Source of the DNA: an uncultured bacterium
Lineage (GTDB): Bacteria > Cyanobacteriota > Vampirovibrionia > Gastranaerophilales > Gastranaerophilaceae
Reading direction: 5' to 3'
Assembly: GCA_900553205.1 (NCBI GenBank)
Contig: USCK01000044.1
Location: forward strand, 1 to 12,790
DNA: 12,790 bases
Shown: in pieces, positions 11,437 through 12,790 of the stretch
How positions within the stretch are numbered: position 1 is the first letter of the stretch
How the letters are laid out: every line of letters starts with the position of its first letter
The notes under the pieces: generated by a model
Database searches by the model: none
The model's input: only the letters and a program-made list of their open reading frames with translations
Told to the model about the DNA's origin: nothing
Made by a program: the position numbers and the translations under genes

Positions 11437-12766
11437 CTATACGTTTCCACCAACCTGCATTCTTAGGTAGTGGTTCACGTTTTAACAAATTAGCACCTTT
11501 ATCTTGGAACTTGTGTATAATTAATTGATTAAATACATTACCAAGCATTAACCAGTTGAAGAAGCCCAAAACATCTTTTGTCACAACTTCTCTGTGTTCA
11601 TCTTTATCTCTTGCAGTAAGCAATCTTGAAGTAATTGCTAAACCAAATACTGTTTTGAATTGGTTAATTGTTGGGTTCTTGCCTTTGTATTGGTTCTTTT
11701 CTAAGAACAATTTAGGGATATCCTTAAACCTCTTAGGATTTTTAGGTAATGCACCAAGAGTCGCAAGCATAATACCTATCATACCTAAACTAGATGCTGT
11801 TTTAAGAGCTTTAAAGCCTAGAGAATTATCTTTTTTACGACCTTCTACACCGACAAAACCGTCAGTACCTGTTCTCTTTTTAGATAAATAAACATTCAAA
11901 GGTTGTGCGCCAACAGCAAATATACCTGCAATAAGAATACCGATTGCAGTTCTCATATTTCCGAACTTGTGATAATCCTTCAAGAACTCATTAGTTTTAG
12001 AAGCTACTTTATCAGACTTGAATGCTTTTGTCATGTGATAGAAGTTTTCCATCAAAGTTTTTGAAGTTGCAACAGTAGCTTTTTCAGTTGCACCTTCCTT
12101 GTGTACAAGTTTCAAACTATCTTCTACTCCAAGAGCATCAAGCATTCTTGCAGAAAGATTATCTTTTGTTGCCTTCCAAGCCTTTTGCATTTTATCAGGA
12201 GCAGCATTTGCTATTGTTTTTAAATCTTCTATAATGCCTTGTTTGTGGTCATCAGGTATTCTTACATAGCCTTTTGCATCAGCTTTTGGAGAATTTGGAT
12301 TAAAGGCTTCAATATTATCAACTATATCCTTAATATAGTTATCCATATTACCTGCATTTTTATTCCATTTTGCAGTATAAACCTGTGAAGCATCAGTTGA
12401 AGCGAATATTCTGTTTACATGCACACCGTATTTTTTATTTACGGCACCTGCAATAGCAGCACCTGCAGCAACACCATACAAACCTACTGCAGCGTCGTTG
12501 CCAGAAGATTCAGCTTCTCTAAAACCTGTTTCAAAACCTGCATTAAACCCTCTATTTTTACCGTCAGTCCATGTTCTTGGCGCTACCATTGCAGCTAAGT
12601 CGATAATTGTTGCACCCCAAACAGGTTCATCTGCCAAAAACTTGTTGGTTTTGTTCCACATTTTGTACGCCGAACCTTTGAAAGCAGGAGCAACTGTTGA
12701 AGCATTTTGATTTTTCAAAGATGTTTTCTTATATGGAGTATTTAATTGTTGGTTAATTATATTCAT
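11408..12766 (-). CDS. Unknown membrane-associated protein with N-terminal PAFKG motif
   Basis: 452 residues, no family recognised. Residues 1-26 are polar and Asn/Gln/Lys-rich, followed by PAFKG (27-31). Hydrophobic stretches occur at 93-109 (VGLYGVAAGAAIAGA), 274-288 (AIGILIAGIFAVGAQ), 323-340 (TASSLGMIGIMLATLGAL) and 404-418. A helical, lysine-rich middle (140-270) lies between the first two. There is no classical signal peptide. The ATG at 12766 lacks a clear ribosome binding site; only 24 bases of upstream sequence are in the window. The frame ends in TGA at 11408 while a second frame continues from 11436. Possibly a lineage-specific envelope protein; that is inference. Confidence 0.7.
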   Translation of the reverse strand: MNIINQQLNTPYKKTSLKNQNASTVAPAFKGSAYKMWNKTNKFLADEPVWGATIIDLAAMVAPRTWTDGKNRGFNAGFETGFREAESSGNDAAVGLYGVAAGAAIAGAVNKKYGVHVNRIFASTDASQVYTAKWNKNAGNMDNYIKDIVDNIEAFNPNSPKADAKGYVRIPDDHKQGIIEDLKTIANAAPDKMQKAWKATKDNLSARMLDALGVEDSLKLVHKEGATEKATVATSKTLMENFYHMTKAFKSDKVASKTNEFLKDYHKFGNMRTAIGILIAGIFAVGAQPLNVYLSKKRTGTDGFVGVEGRKKDNSLGFKALKTASSLGMIGIMLATLGALPKNPKRFKDIPKLFLEKNQYKGKNPTINQFKTVFGLAITSRLLTARDKDEHREVVTKDVLGFFNWLMLGNVFNQLIIHKFQDKGANLLKREPLPKNAGWWKRIVEFFYRNTF

Positions 12767-12790
12767 TATCTTGCCACTTCTACTTTCGTT

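Noticed and set aside
11556..11891. Plus-strand open frame of 111 codons
   Set aside because: It is antisense to the 452-residue gene, has no ribosome binding site or recognisable protein, and is best explained as a shadow frame.

Overview
The window is low-GC bacterial DNA. It most resembles a non-photosynthetic relative of the cyanobacteria (Melainabacteria/Vampirovibrionia, probably Gastranaerophilales). The reasons are an almost textbook RpaB-type OmpR-family response regulator (a cyanobacterial hallmark), a Gram-negative KDO-activating enzyme (KdsB), strongly AT-rich codon use, and several lineage-type proteins with no recognisable homology. The organism assignment is inference from protein resemblance, not from a marker-gene search.

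Layout. (1) 1-213, minus: the N-terminus of trigger factor. (2) 377-3215, plus: a tight accD-accA-prmA operon (carboxyltransferase beta and alpha subunits, then ribosomal protein L11 methyltransferase), with a small hairpin just before the accD ribosome binding site. (3) 3203-3856, minus: a GNAT acetyltransferase convergent with prmA and divergent from a YbaK/ProX-type deacylase (4007-4477) that looks leaderless. (4) 4543-5286 kdsB, then 5404-6168 the rpaB-like regulator with a strong terminator. (5) 6261-6337 tRNA-His(GTG) and its terminator. (6) 6344-6820 has no conventional gene. It holds a tRNA-derived, att-like repeat block (6386-6491) and a compact two-RNA locus (6531-6793). (7) 6821-8053, minus: rarA/mgsA, sharing a short promoter region with a divergent solute-binding protein (8107-9333). 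(8) 9353-10300, minus: a secreted ankyrin-repeat protein. (9) 10422-11033: thymidylate kinase. (10) 11035-12766, minus: two overlapping unknown membrane-type reading frames that may be one gene split by a frameshift.

The most interesting region is 6531-6793. A 26-codon reading frame on the plus strand (6624-6704) encodes a short hydrophobic peptide with a basic tail, behind a strong AAAGGGGG ribosome binding site. On the opposite strand lie a good sigma70-type promoter (TTGAAT-17 bp-TATAAT) and, about 84 nt downstream of the predicted start, a very strong intrinsic terminator whose stem overlaps the 3' end of the peptide frame. The ends of the locus are inverted repeats that would close the peptide mRNA 5' to 3'. 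This is the architecture of a type I toxin-antitoxin module. I do not recognise the family, so it is a candidate undescribed system.

The housekeeping genes cover fatty-acid synthesis initiation, LPS precursor synthesis, translation quality control, dTTP synthesis and replication-fork maintenance. Regulatory themes recur: extended -10 promoters (TGnTATAAT) at tRNA-His, rarA and the ankyrin gene; start codons placed exactly at predicted transcription starts (ybaK, rarA); and sequences resembling the cyanobacterial RpaB-binding HLR1 box near the GNAT gene and rpaB itself.
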